A stretch of 12,527 bases of DNA from an uncultured Bacilli bacterium (lineage in GTDB: Bacteria; Bacillota_I; Bacilli_A; RF39; UBA660): assembly GCA_947856335.1 (NCBI GenBank), contig CANUCD010000022.1, positions 1 to 12,527 on the forward strand. Reading direction: 5' to 3'. Numbering within the stretch: position 1 is the first letter of the stretch; each line of letters starts with the position of its first letter. The notes beneath the pieces were generated by a model. That model did not search any database and was not told the DNA's origin. It saw nothing but the letters and a program-made list of their open reading frames with translations. This document shows, piece by piece, positions 6,523 to 12,527 of the stretch. The position numbers and the translations under genes are program-made.

Positions 6523-6747
6523 TTACAAATCTACCAAGATAACATCTTCACCAATTTTTACAATTTGTTTAAATGTAACAGTTATTTCGCCCTCTCTATT
6601 TAAAAAACGTCTAAAAAATTTACGAGACATTACAACAAAATATATTATATTCCCCTCATTATTTATTTCGGCATCAACTAAATTACCTAATTGTTTTCCA
6701 TTATTAACATTTATTATAATTTTCGCTTGTAAATCACTTAATCGCAT
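6523..6747 (-). CDS. ylmC: YlmC/YmxH family PRC-barrel protein
   Basis: The 74-residue product matches the YlmC/YmxH family (usually about 80 residues), a single small PRC-barrel. Characteristic parts are MRLSDLQAKIIINVNNGKQLG at the N-terminus, the DAEIN strand, and the closing VKIGEDVILVDL strand pair. In Bacillus, members are annotated as sporulation-associated, without a defined biochemical role. AGGGGA lies 5-6 nt before the ATG. It is the first gene of the ylmC-lspA-rluD run. A plus-strand frame covering the same bases (6491-6763) has no family resemblance and is a shadow. The family call is good; function is uncertain. Confidence 0.85.
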   Translation of the reverse strand: MRLSDLQAKIIINVNNGKQLGNLVDAEINNEGNIIYFVVMSRKFFRRFLNREGEITVTFKQIVKIGEDVILVDL

Positions 6748-6790
6748 AAATATCCCCTATTAAAATATAGACAAATTAAAAAAAAAAAGA

Positions 6791-6817
6791 ACATTTTTTA
6801 AAATTTAACATATAATA
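6791..6817 (+). promoter_or_regulatory. Candidate promoter of collagen-like gene
   Basis: CATATAATA (6809-6817) contains a perfect TATAAT -10, but no matching sigma-A -35 box lies upstream. The same bases also fit the mother-cell sigma-K pattern, AC (6791-6792), 16 nt, then CATANNNTA, and nearly fit the sigma-E -10. For a spore-surface-type gene this is plausible, but such matches are frequent in AT-rich DNA. An 11-base A run (6778-6788) lies just upstream. Confidence 0.35.
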
Positions 6818-6880
6818 GACAAACTAATTATGCAAAATTTATTTATTTACGTATGCTATTATTGAAAGGAGGAATTTTCA

Positions 6881-7456
6881 ATCGAAAATAATCTTGATAA
6901 TATTTATACTAATATAGATAAAGATAAGTGTTGTGGAATTATTAAATATTGTTTTAATATTCCCTATAAAGAAGGACCAACAGGACCTACTGGACCTACA
7001 GGACCAGCTGGACCATCATTTAATGCTGCTGCTATGGTTCATGATGAATCAAACCTTTTAGTAGCAAGTAATAATCCCCTAAAACTTGGTATTACCAATA
7101 TTAGTAATGGTATTACTTACGATAAAGAAACAGGAGAATTCACAATTCCCGAAGATGGACAATATTTAATTCACTGGTGGGTTAATGTTAAAAATAAAAA
7201 AAATAGTGAATTTACTTGTGAAAAAAATGCTCTTGGTATTGAACTTCATCAATGTTATCCAGAAGATATTTTAATCGCTCACTCATCAACTCACAACAAA
7301 CTAAATTTCTGTGAAACAGGAACAATTAGTGGCAATGCTATTTTTAATGGACTAGCTAATGCTAAATATAGATTCATAAACACTTCCGATGTTGATTTTG
7401 AACTAGTACCGAACGATAAATATTCTGGTTCATTTACTATTACAAAGATAAACTAA
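6881..7456 (+). CDS. Collagen-like protein with C1q/TNF-like C-terminal domain (BclA-type), apparent ATC start
   Basis: The frame encodes about 191 residues: a 31-residue N-terminal part with a Cys pair (17-18) and C24, five Gly-X-Y triplets (32-46: three GPT, then GPA and GPS), and a beta-rich domain (about 50-190) with the pattern seen at the C-terminus of BclA-like exosporium and related Firmicutes collagen-like proteins. Such proteins form trimers on spore or cell surfaces. The first in-frame ATG (7034) would drop the N-terminus and all collagen triplets. An excellent AGGAGG (6867-6872) lies 8 nt before an in-frame ATC (6881), and the frame is closed by TGA at 6863, with no ATG, GTG or TTG between. 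An ATC start, or a base error in it, is the simplest reading. No signal peptide is seen. Confidence 0.75.
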   Translation: MENNLDNIYTNIDKDKCCGIIKYCFNIPYKEGPTGPTGPTGPAGPSFNAAAMVHDESNLLVASNNPLKLGITNISNGITYDKETGEFTIPEDGQYLIHWWVNVKNKKNSEFTCEKNALGIELHQCYPEDILIAHSSTHNKLNFCETGTISGNAIFNGLANAKYRFINTSDVDFELVPNDKYSGSFTITKIN

Positions 7457-7478
7457 AAGATGGAATGCTCCATCTTTT
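7455..7478. terminator. Bidirectional terminator between collagen-like and lipoprotein genes
   Basis: A 10-bp stem (AAAAGATGGA at 7455-7464 with TCCATCTTTT at 7469-7478) closes an ATGC loop and continues into T on the plus strand and TTTTAG on the minus strand. It starts within the TAA stop of the collagen-like gene and ends at the stop of the lipoprotein gene. Confidence 0.9.
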
Positions 7479-7903
7479 TAATTACAAGTATATCCCTCAT
7501 TAGTATAATACTCTTTAGCATAATCATAAGTTTTTATTTCCTTTTCATAGCTAATATTTTTTAACTCATCATCACTCATATCTTTTATTTGATATTTAAT
7601 CACTGCTTTAATATAATTGTCTTTTTCTTCTAAAGACTTTTTTATATGCTCACTTTCTTCTTGTTCTTCCCTAAAATTATTAGCTAAACTAGATAGTAAA
7701 AATTGATATTCCTCAGGAGCTTCTACACTCATACTTTCTTCTAAAGTACTTAAATTATCATCTTCGAAGACTAAATATGCTTCTTCTTTAATAGTAGCAT
7801 CCCCACTTTTTTCTGTTTTTGTACAAACTAACTCTTTCGTACTATCACAACCAGTTAATACAAGTACACTTAAACATAATATACTAACTAAACAATAACG
7901 CAT
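7478..7903 (-). CDS. Small lipoprotein of unknown function (YehR/DUF1307-like)
   Basis: The 141-residue product starts with a typical lipoprotein signal peptide: MRY, a hydrophobic core, then lipobox LTGC with C19 as the lipidated residue. The mature part is acidic, opens with an ELVCTKTEKSGDATIKEE strand region, holds a central charged helix (about 70-100), and ends with YYTNEGYTC, so two cysteines (near positions 30 and 140) could form a disulfide. The pattern recalls the YehR/DUF1307 lipoprotein family, whose function is unknown. The ATG at 7901-7903 is chosen: the GTG that opens the longer frame is part of the GAGGTG ribosome site 6 nt upstream. LspA encoded nearby would process it. Confidence 0.8.
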   Translation of the reverse strand: MRYCLVSILCLSVLVLTGCDSTKELVCTKTEKSGDATIKEEAYLVFEDDNLSTLEESMSVEAPEEYQFLLSSLANNFREEQEESEHIKKSLEEKDNYIKAVIKYQIKDMSDDELKNISYEKEIKTYDYAKEYYTNEGYTCN

Positions 7904-7921
7904 AATACCCACCTCACAATA

Positions 7922-7930
7922 AGTATATCA
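7922..7930 (-). promoter_or_regulatory. Extended -10 of lipoprotein gene
   Basis: On the minus strand TGATATACT (7930-7922) is an extended -10 element. Transcription would start near 7915, right at the ribosome site (GAGGTG, 7915-7910), giving a leader of about 12 nt. No clear -35 box is visible. Confidence 0.5.
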
Positions 7931-7998
7931 TATAATAAATCTAAAGAAAAGTTTTAATAATTATTTTTATCTTACCCATACTAGTAATGGTGATAAAA

Positions 7999-9264
7999 AT
8001 GGAACAATTTAATCAAGAACTTATCAATTTTATAAAAAGTGGCAGTTGTATCTTTACTTGTATTAAAACAATTAAAGAAATATTAAAAAAACAGGGATAT
8101 CAAGAACTAGAAGAAACATTTCCTAACAAAATAAAAAACGGCAAATATTTTATTATTCGTAATGATGCCTCCATAATTGCTTTTAAAATAAAAAATAATG
8201 CCCCAAAATTTAAAATTATATGTACACACGGAGATACCCCATCTTTTTTAATAAAACCAAATTCCCTTTACTATGAAAATAATTATTTAAAACTAAATGT
8301 TATTCCCTATGGAGGAATATTAAACTATAGTTTTATGGATAGACCATTATCTATAGCAGGTAAAATAGTAACGAAAAAAAAGAATGAATATCAAAGTCAT
8401 ATTATAGATTTAAAAAAGACAGTTGCTATCATTCCTAGTGTAGCTATTCATCAAAATGATAAAGCAAACTCTAATTTAGATTTAAATACACAAATAGACT
8501 TAATGCCAATTATTTCCACAAAAAAAGAATTATCCATAGAACAACTAATAAAAAAATATACTCATATAAAAGATTCATTATTTGAATATGAATTATACTT
8601 ATATCATAATACAACTCCAGAAATAATAAATGAAGAATTATTTGCTAGTCCAAGAATTGATAATTTATCATGCACATATGCGGCTTTAGAAGCCTTTTTA
8701 AAAAGTAAAACCCAAGATAATCAAATATTTGTCGTATTTAATAGTGAAGAAATAGGTTCTAATTCAATAGATGGAGCAGATTCTAATCTTTTAGTAGACA
8801 CTCTAAAAAAAATATGTGCTAATATTAACTTAGATTTTATAAATGCTATTCATAATTCTATCATCGTTAGTGCTGATAATACTCATGCTAAACATCCCAA
8901 TCATAATGAATTATCAGACCACACTAATACCCCTCCTATCCATAGTGGAATTATAATATCAAAAGAACTTAATAGTACTACAAACTGTATATCTGCTACT
9001 ATTCTAAAGCATATATGTGAAAAATATCATTTCCCCTACTCTTATTATACATCAAGAAATGATTATAAAACTGGTTCTACTTTAGCAAGTGCTAACTTAA
9101 AGCATTTAAGTATTCCCTCAATAGACATAGGACTCGTTATGTTAGCAATGCATTCAAGCTATGAACTAATCGATTTAGAAGATATTAAAACATTATATCA
9201 AGTATTAAAATCTTTTTATGAAATAAAATATCAATATAATAAACAAAAAATTAACTTTTTATGA
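7999..9264 (+). CDS. M18 family aminopeptidase
   Basis: The 421-residue protein is a complete M18 metallo-aminopeptidase, which trims N-terminal residues (often acidic) from peptides in the cytoplasm as a large oligomer. Predicted two-metal site residues are H77 and D79 (THGDTP; HTDSP in most relatives), D221 (SPRIDNLSC), E250-E251 (FNSEEIGS; usually DHEE), D293 (SADNTHAKHPN) and the late histidine in AMHSSYE. PYGG and DRPLSIAG (103-121) are family landmarks. The ATG at 7999 is preferred because GGTGA lies 5 nt upstream and relatives begin with a similar short helix; the ATG at 7987 has no ribosome site. The TGA stop is 12 nt before the next gene, in the same frame, so TGA must act as stop for the two proteins to be separate. 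Confidence 0.93.
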   Translation: MEQFNQELINFIKSGSCIFTCIKTIKEILKKQGYQELEETFPNKIKNGKYFIIRNDASIIAFKIKNNAPKFKIICTHGDTPSFLIKPNSLYYENNYLKLNVIPYGGILNYSFMDRPLSIAGKIVTKKKNEYQSHIIDLKKTVAIIPSVAIHQNDKANSNLDLNTQIDLMPIISTKKELSIEQLIKKYTHIKDSLFEYELYLYHNTTPEIINEELFASPRIDNLSCTYAALEAFLKSKTQDNQIFVVFNSEEIGSNSIDGADSNLLVDTLKKICANINLDFINAIHNSIIVSADNTHAKHPNHNELSDHTNTPPIHSGIIISKELNSTTNCISATILKHICEKYHFPYSYYTSRNDYKTGSTLASANLKHLSIPSIDIGLVMLAMHSSYELIDLEDIKTLYQVLKSFYEIKYQYNKQKINFL

Positions 9265-9270
9265 TATAAT
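9262..9270 (+). promoter_or_regulatory. Extended -10 just before the DUF2974 gene
   Basis: TGATATAAT is a perfect extended -10. Its first three bases are the stop codon of the M18 gene. The -10 ends 6 nt before the ATG at 9277, so transcription would start at or next to that ATG. There is no ribosome site and no -35 box. Confidence 0.45.
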
Positions 9271-9276
9271 ATCTTT

Positions 9277-10308
9277 ATGAATATTATTGATTATATTAAA
9301 AAAAATAAAGACAAAACTTTTAGTGAATTTCCCTTTAATGAAATAGATAATCTTATCTATGCTCTTTTATCTTATCTTGATTATACAAATATTGTTCCTA
9401 CATTTAAAAAAGGAAAAATAACACTTCAAGAAGCTGCCGAACAACTAAAAAAAACTAAACATCAAGGAATATTTATTTCAAACACTTACAAAATGATTCA
9501 ACTAATGAAAGATAGCAATCGCTATCAAAATACTATTCTTTATAATTATGTCAAAATAACTAATTCAAATATGCAATTTGCTGCTCTTACAATGAAAATC
9601 CCTGATAAAAGCATTTACGTTTCTTTTGCAGGAACAGATTCATCTATCGCTGGATGGGAAGAAGATTTTAAGATGTCTTATCTTTATCCTGGAGCTTCCC
9701 AAAAATATGCTTCAAGTTATCTTAATAAATCAATTGGGCTATTAGATAAAAAAATTAGAATTGGTGGTCATTCTAAAGGTGGAAATCTAAGTATATGTGC
9801 AGCTATGGAAGCTAATTTCTTAATAAAACATAAAATAACTACAATCACAAACTTTGATGGACCAGGTTTTCTAAAAAAAGAAATTGAATCAAAAGCTTAT
9901 CAAAGCATAGAAAATAAAATAAAAATGGTTGTCCCTAAAGAAAGTATTATTGGTATGATTTTATATCATACAGACAATTATATTGTAGTAAAATCAAAAG
10001 GATATCATATTTTTCAACATGATGCTTTTAATTGGCAATGTAAAGATAGAAATTTTATTAGAGATATTCAAAGTAAAAGAAGTAAAGATTTACAACAAAA
10101 GATTATAAAAAAATTAGAAGCTTTACCCCTTAATGAAAGAATAGATATAGTAAAAAATTTATTTTCATTATTCAAAAAGCTTAATATTATAGATACTAAA
10201 GATATCAAATTAAAACAAATATTTGAATTATTTAAAAGCTTTAAGAAACTAGATAATGATACAAAAAATTATTTAGCCGAATTATTTATTATTACATTTA
10301 TAAAATAG
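9277..10308 (+). CDS. DUF2974 (Mbeg1-like) alpha/beta hydrolase
   Basis: The 343-residue protein matches the DUF2974/Mbeg1-like family. Landmarks are the FSEFPFNEIDNLIYALLSYLD opening (15-35), VSFAGTDSSIAGWEEDF (115-131), the nucleophile elbow GHSKGGN with S166 (164-170), NFDGPGF (192-198) and a candidate catalytic histidine at H248 in FQHDAFNW. It is predicted to be a serine hydrolase of lipase-like fold; substrate and role are not established. The last 80 residues are a Lys-rich helical tail. No signal peptide is seen. No Shine-Dalgarno site precedes the ATG; it may be leaderless from the -10 at 9262-9270, or translated by coupling to the M18 gene 12 nt upstream. Confidence 0.85.
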   Translation: MNIIDYIKKNKDKTFSEFPFNEIDNLIYALLSYLDYTNIVPTFKKGKITLQEAAEQLKKTKHQGIFISNTYKMIQLMKDSNRYQNTILYNYVKITNSNMQFAALTMKIPDKSIYVSFAGTDSSIAGWEEDFKMSYLYPGASQKYASSYLNKSIGLLDKKIRIGGHSKGGNLSICAAMEANFLIKHKITTITNFDGPGFLKKEIESKAYQSIENKIKMVVPKESIIGMILYHTDNYIVVKSKGYHIFQHDAFNWQCKDRNFIRDIQSKRSKDLQQKIIKKLEALPLNERIDIVKNLFSLFKKLNIIDTKDIKLKQIFELFKSFKKLDNDTKNYLAELFIITFIK

Positions 10309-10342
10309 AATAGAAGCACTATTTTAATGCTTCTATTTCTTT
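10309..10342 (+). terminator. Terminator of M18-DUF2974 unit
   Basis: A 10-bp stem (AATAGAAGCA at 10309-10318 with TGCTTCTATT at 10328-10337) closes a 9-nt loop and is followed by TTTCTTTT. It begins directly after the TAG stop codon. The end of the minus-strand pseudogene falls inside it. Confidence 0.85.
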
Positions 10343-10694
10343 TGTATCCATTGCGTTTATTAAGTTTATCCACTTAATAAATCTTTTTTCTCGTTTAGTA
10401 TATCGTATATCGCTTACTAAATTAAGTCTTATCAAATACATTTCTATGTATTCATCCTTGATTCTTCCATAGCTTTTTTATTGATAAATCCATAATCATT
10501 GATAAAATCAAAGTTATTGTAATGGTAATTTCCCTCCCTTAGGTTTATTCCTATTACTTTCTTTCTTCTATATGATTTTCACTTTTTGATAAAATACTTT
10601 TTCAAATTGTCTTAATTCACTAGTAATAACATATTCTTCATGAAAATATTTTTAATAAACTAGCAAGCAAACATCCATCATCAACTTTATACAT
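10319..10694 (-). pseudogene. Frameshifted remnant, possibly of a PD-(D/E)XK nuclease-like transposase
   Basis: The roughly 430-nt stretch after the terminator has no intact gene, but minus-strand coding fragments line up in order across shifting frames: MYKVDDGCLLASLLKIF from an ATG at 10692-10694; HEEYVITSELRQFEKVFYQK; then KVIGINLREGNYHYNNF and INDYGFINKKAMEE; then IKDEYIEMYLIRLNLV to a TAG at 10319-10321. Joining them needs two +1 shifts and one -1 shift. The last part (a VIGINL strand, then YIEMYLIRLNL, then FIKWINLINAMDTKEIEAL) loosely recalls the C-terminal half of PD-(D/E)XK (Rpn-like) transposases common in gut Firmicutes; no catalytic part is present. Decay is well supported; the family is a weak guess. 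Confidence 0.55.
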
Positions 10695-10739
10695 TTCATC
10701 ACTACCTTAAAATAATATTAACACACTAATTATCACAAA

Positions 10740-11627
10740 TCAATTTTTTCTTACCCTAACCTCATCATCACTTTCTAAATACTTAGTAAGCATAGTTGAA
10801 TTAGTGTGATGATTTTTAATATTATCTTCTATTTTTGCCTCATCATAATTAGCATAACAATATTTACAATAATTAGGACAAGTATTATAAGCACCTATAT
10901 CTACCATTTTAACACAATTACAATACTTATTATTTCTACTTTGCCATTTTGGATATTTTTTACCTGTTAAAGTATAAACTAAAGACTTTGACACACAATC
11001 ATCTTCAATAAATCCATACTCTGTTAAACGATTATATTCACTACAAGTTTGTACTGTCATATGATTATTCGCTGCTATAGAAGAAAAAGCAAGTCCAATC
11101 TTTTTAAAATCTTCATTTGTAAAATTCTTTAATTTTAAAACATCCATATTTCTTCTCACATTTTTATAATCATCAATAAAAGAAACAATAATACGACTAA
11201 TATATCCATTTAATAAATAACATAACTTACGAAAAGCTTTAATATGATAATCTATAGTATACTTATCATTCAAAAAAATAGGATCATACCTCACAAATAC
11301 TCTTTCTTTTCCTAATATTTGACTAATAACTTGAATGTCTTTTATAATTTTTCTTTTATCTATAACATTAGGTTCAATATCTTTTTGATATGAAGTTAAA
11401 GTTATTTGAAATATAATAGGTTTTTTAAAGTATTTTAAATAAGGAATAATAGGATGAGGATTTTTAGTACAAAAAACATATAAATCAACATCTTCAATAT
11501 CTATACGTTGAACTAATTTAGGATAAAAAGGATTTCTAACATCAATAAAACCAGCTTTTAAACGGTTAATAAACCAAGGTGTATAAAAAGCAATAATATC
11601 TGTTCTTCCACTTATATTTAATATCAT
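10740..11627 (-). CDS. DUF1848 protein with CxxxCxxC cysteine cluster
   Basis: The 295-residue protein matches the DUF1848 family over its length: MILNISGRTDI at the start (family: SVSRRTDIPAFY), FINRLKAGFIDVRNP, VFCTKNPHPIIPYL, FQITLTSYQKDIEPN, VFVRYDPIFLNDKY, and near the end a Cys-rich segment. Cysteines C195, C211, C236, C238, C250, C254 and C257 are arranged so that C250-x3-C254-x2-C257 looks like a radical-SAM-type cluster, though it sits at the C-terminus rather than the N-terminus. An iron-sulfur cluster is likely; the reaction is unknown. The ATG at 11625-11627 is preferred (GAGGGA 4-5 nt upstream, and family start MILxxS); the ATG at 11637-11639 lies at the predicted transcription start. 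Confidence 0.88.
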   Translation of the reverse strand: MILNISGRTDIIAFYTPWFINRLKAGFIDVRNPFYPKLVQRIDIEDVDLYVFCTKNPHPIIPYLKYFKKPIIFQITLTSYQKDIEPNVIDKRKIIKDIQVISQILGKERVFVRYDPIFLNDKYTIDYHIKAFRKLCYLLNGYISRIIVSFIDDYKNVRRNMDVLKLKNFTNEDFKKIGLAFSSIAANNHMTVQTCSEYNRLTEYGFIEDDCVSKSLVYTLTGKKYPKWQSRNNKYCNCVKMVDIGAYNTCPNYCKYCYANYDEAKIEDNIKNHHTNSTMLTKYLESDDEVRVRKN

Positions 11628-11643
11628 AATATCCCTCATTTAC

Positions 11644-11672
11644 AGTATATCGATAAATAAAAAAATAAGCAA
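11644..11672 (-). promoter_or_regulatory. Promoter of DUF1848 gene
   Basis: On the minus strand TTGCTT (11672-11667), 17 nt, TATACT (11649-11644). Transcription would start near 11637, giving a leader of about 10 nt before the ATG at 11627. The apparent end of the insertion sequence is only 7 bp upstream of the -35 box. Confidence 0.5.
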
Positions 11673-11697
11673 GAAAAAAGGGTTCTTAAACATTGAG

Positions 11698-11727
11698 GAG
11701 TGATGAAAGAAATTTTATCACTCTTTT
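11698..11727 (+). terminator. Hairpin at IS end, oriented against incoming transcription
   Basis: GAGTGATGAAA (11698-11708) pairs with TTTTATCACTC (11713-11723) through an 11-bp stem containing one G-U pair, closed by a GAAA tetraloop, then TTTT on the plus strand. The T tract is on the side that would stop plus-strand transcripts entering the element from its flank; the minus strand, in which the transposase is read, has no T tract after the stem. Confidence 0.6.
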
Positions 11728-12527
11728 ATGTTTCTAAAAATATTAGTAATAAGCATAATCCTTGCTTTAAAATTCTTAAAGTTTCTAAATCCAAATGCTA
11801 CCCTTTTTATTAATTTACAAGTATTATTATTTCTTTCCATAACTCCATTACTATAAGTGGTTTCTAAAGTGTTTTTTATATATTCCTTAAATTCTCTTAA
11901 AGTATTTAAGGAAGTTTTCATATATTCAGATATTTTTGGATAATCTTGATTAATTATTTTTTCAAATAATGGATAATCTCTTCTTTGTAGGGCATACAAA
12001 ATACTTTGATATAAATTATATGTTTCTTTTAATTCTTCATTTTGATCCAATATGTAATTTACTACATCTACTTCTGTCATTAGATTTTTAAAACATGTAT
12101 ATTTTCGCCAATAACTACTCTCTAATTCTAATCTTGGCTTTAATAATAATCTCCAATATCTTTTCATTTTTCGATAATTATCTTTATCTTTTTTCATCGC
12201 TTTTATTCTTGTTTTATTTAAACTTCTACTGATTAATTGATCAATGTGAAACATATCGATAACAATTAAAGCATTCTTAAACATTTTCTTGATTAACTCT
12301 AAATAAGGTTTATACATATCCATCACAACATATTTTACTTTTTCTCTTACTTCTTTCATATAATAACTAAAATATTTAATTAAATCTTCTACTTTTCTCC
12401 CTAATACTACATCTAATGTTTTCCCATTTTTTCCATCACAAATATTAAATGCCATTTCTTTTTTTAAGGCTGTAAATTCATCAATACATAAAACTTCCGA
12501 TAAATAATGTTTATATAAAGTCTCATT
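11718..12527 (-). CDS. ISL3-family transposase, N-terminus beyond window
   Basis: The frame is open to the window edge, giving 269 visible residues; the ATG at 12453-12455 is an internal methionine, not the start. The DDE residues are visible: D16 in CIDEFTALK (in the part upstream of that ATG), D91 in IVIDMFHIDQL, and E231 in SNGVMERNNNTCK, followed by KRVAFGFRNF, all typical of ISL3 enzymes. Family members are about 400 residues, so some 130 residues, including the zinc-finger and helix-turn-helix DNA-binding part, lie outside. The stop is TGA at 11718-11720, inside the hairpin. The visible part has no frameshift, so the element may be active. Confidence 0.92.
   Translation of the reverse strand, partial: NETLYKHYLSEVLCIDEFTALKKEMAFNICDGKNGKTLDVVLGRKVEDLIKYFSYYMKEVREKVKYVVMDMYKPYLELIKKMFKNALIVIDMFHIDQLISRSLNKTRIKAMKKDKDNYRKMKRYWRLLLKPRLELESSYWRKYTCFKNLMTEVDVVNYILDQNEELKETYNLYQSILYALQRRDYPLFEKIINQDYPKISEYMKTSLNTLREFKEYIKNTLETTYSNGVMERNNNTCKLIKRVAFGFRNFKNFKARIMLITNIFRNIKE

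Larger units (their letters stand above)
11680..12527 (-). mobile_element. ISL3-family insertion sequence, one end
   Basis: The ISL3 transposase gene reaches the right edge of the window and ends at 11718. Beyond its stop codon, the GGGTTCTTAAACATTGAGG segment (11680-11698) has the look of an ISL3 terminal repeat, and a strong hairpin lies between it and the gene. The other end, the matching inverted repeat and any target duplication are outside the window, so the boundary at 11680 is an estimate. Confidence 0.6.

Noticed and set aside
6491..6763. Plus-strand frame of 90 codons
   Set aside because: It lies antisense to ylmC and the lspA start, resembles no family and has no ribosome site; the minus-strand ylmC product matches a known family.
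6748..6880. Riboswitch or leader RNA in the 133-nt gap between ylmC and the collagen-like gene
   Set aside because: The sequence is low-complexity AT with an A run and no conserved RNA motif or paired structure; only promoter-like boxes and the ribosome site stand out.
6961..7020. Gly-Pro-Thr codon repeats as a tandem DNA repeat or CRISPR-like array
   Set aside because: They are nine-base coding repeats of Gly-X-Y triplets in the collagen-like frame; there are no spacers.
7987..9276. Recoding: reading TGA as tryptophan would fuse the M18 peptidase to the next protein, since the 12-nt gap is in frame
   Set aside because: Both proteins have normal family lengths as separate products, tryptophan is encoded by TGG throughout, and other genes (DUF1848, transposase) also end at TGA.

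Overview
The window is very AT-rich and reads under the standard bacterial code: tryptophans are TGG, and TGA serves as a true stop in the M18 peptidase, DUF1848 and transposase genes. Gene content points to a low-GC Gram-positive of the Bacilli type, probably an uncultured gut-associated lineage near the RF39/Erysipelotrichia-like groups. The clues are a YunB-type sporulation protein, a YlmC/YmxH PRC-barrel protein, the lspA-ylyB (rluD) pair, a BclA-like collagen-repeat protein, and a Bacillus-like elongator tRNA-Met with encoded CCA. The lineage is inferred from gene families, not from any marker gene.

Layout. Positions 1-84 hold the 3' part of tRNA-Met and a hairpin terminator. A minus-strand pair follows: an acidic tail-anchored protein, then yunB. 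Divergent from them is a small 4Fe-4S ferredoxin with an odd Cys-rich tail. Next is an HD-domain hydrolase behind a perfect consensus sigma-A promoter. Minus-strand housekeeping genes follow: rhomboid protease to rluB (3604-4758, 2888-3601) and ylmC-lspA-rluD (6747 down to 5148). Between them lies a small plus-strand membrane protein of unknown function. From 6881 come a collagen-like protein, a convergent lipoprotein, an M18 aminopeptidase and a DUF2974-type alpha/beta hydrolase. The right end looks accessory: a frameshifted gene remnant (10319-10694), a DUF1848 Cys-cluster protein, and the end of an ISL3-family insertion sequence whose transposase runs off the window.

How genes relate. LspA would process the lipoprotein encoded at 7478-7903. 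RluB and RluD modify 23S rRNA. YunB, YlmC/YmxH and the collagen-like protein are families linked to sporulation or the spore surface, so this genome may form spores or descend from a spore former. Genes are tightly packed; convergent pairs share bidirectional hairpins at 2864-2889 and 7455-7478.

Several starts differ from the longest open frames. The longest frames of the HD, tail-anchored, rhomboid, lipoprotein and DUF1848 genes begin inside promoter boxes, at or next to the predicted transcription start, or inside Shine-Dalgarno sites; ATGs further in are far better supported. The collagen-like gene seems to start at an ATC codon. Several promoters share an extended -10 of the form TGATAT(A/G)(A/C)T and give leaders of about 10-20 nt; one gene (9277) may be leaderless. 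The most notable items are the ferredoxin with a metallothionein-like tail, the ATC start, the promoter that reuses a stop codon, and the intragenic hairpin at 5046-5081.
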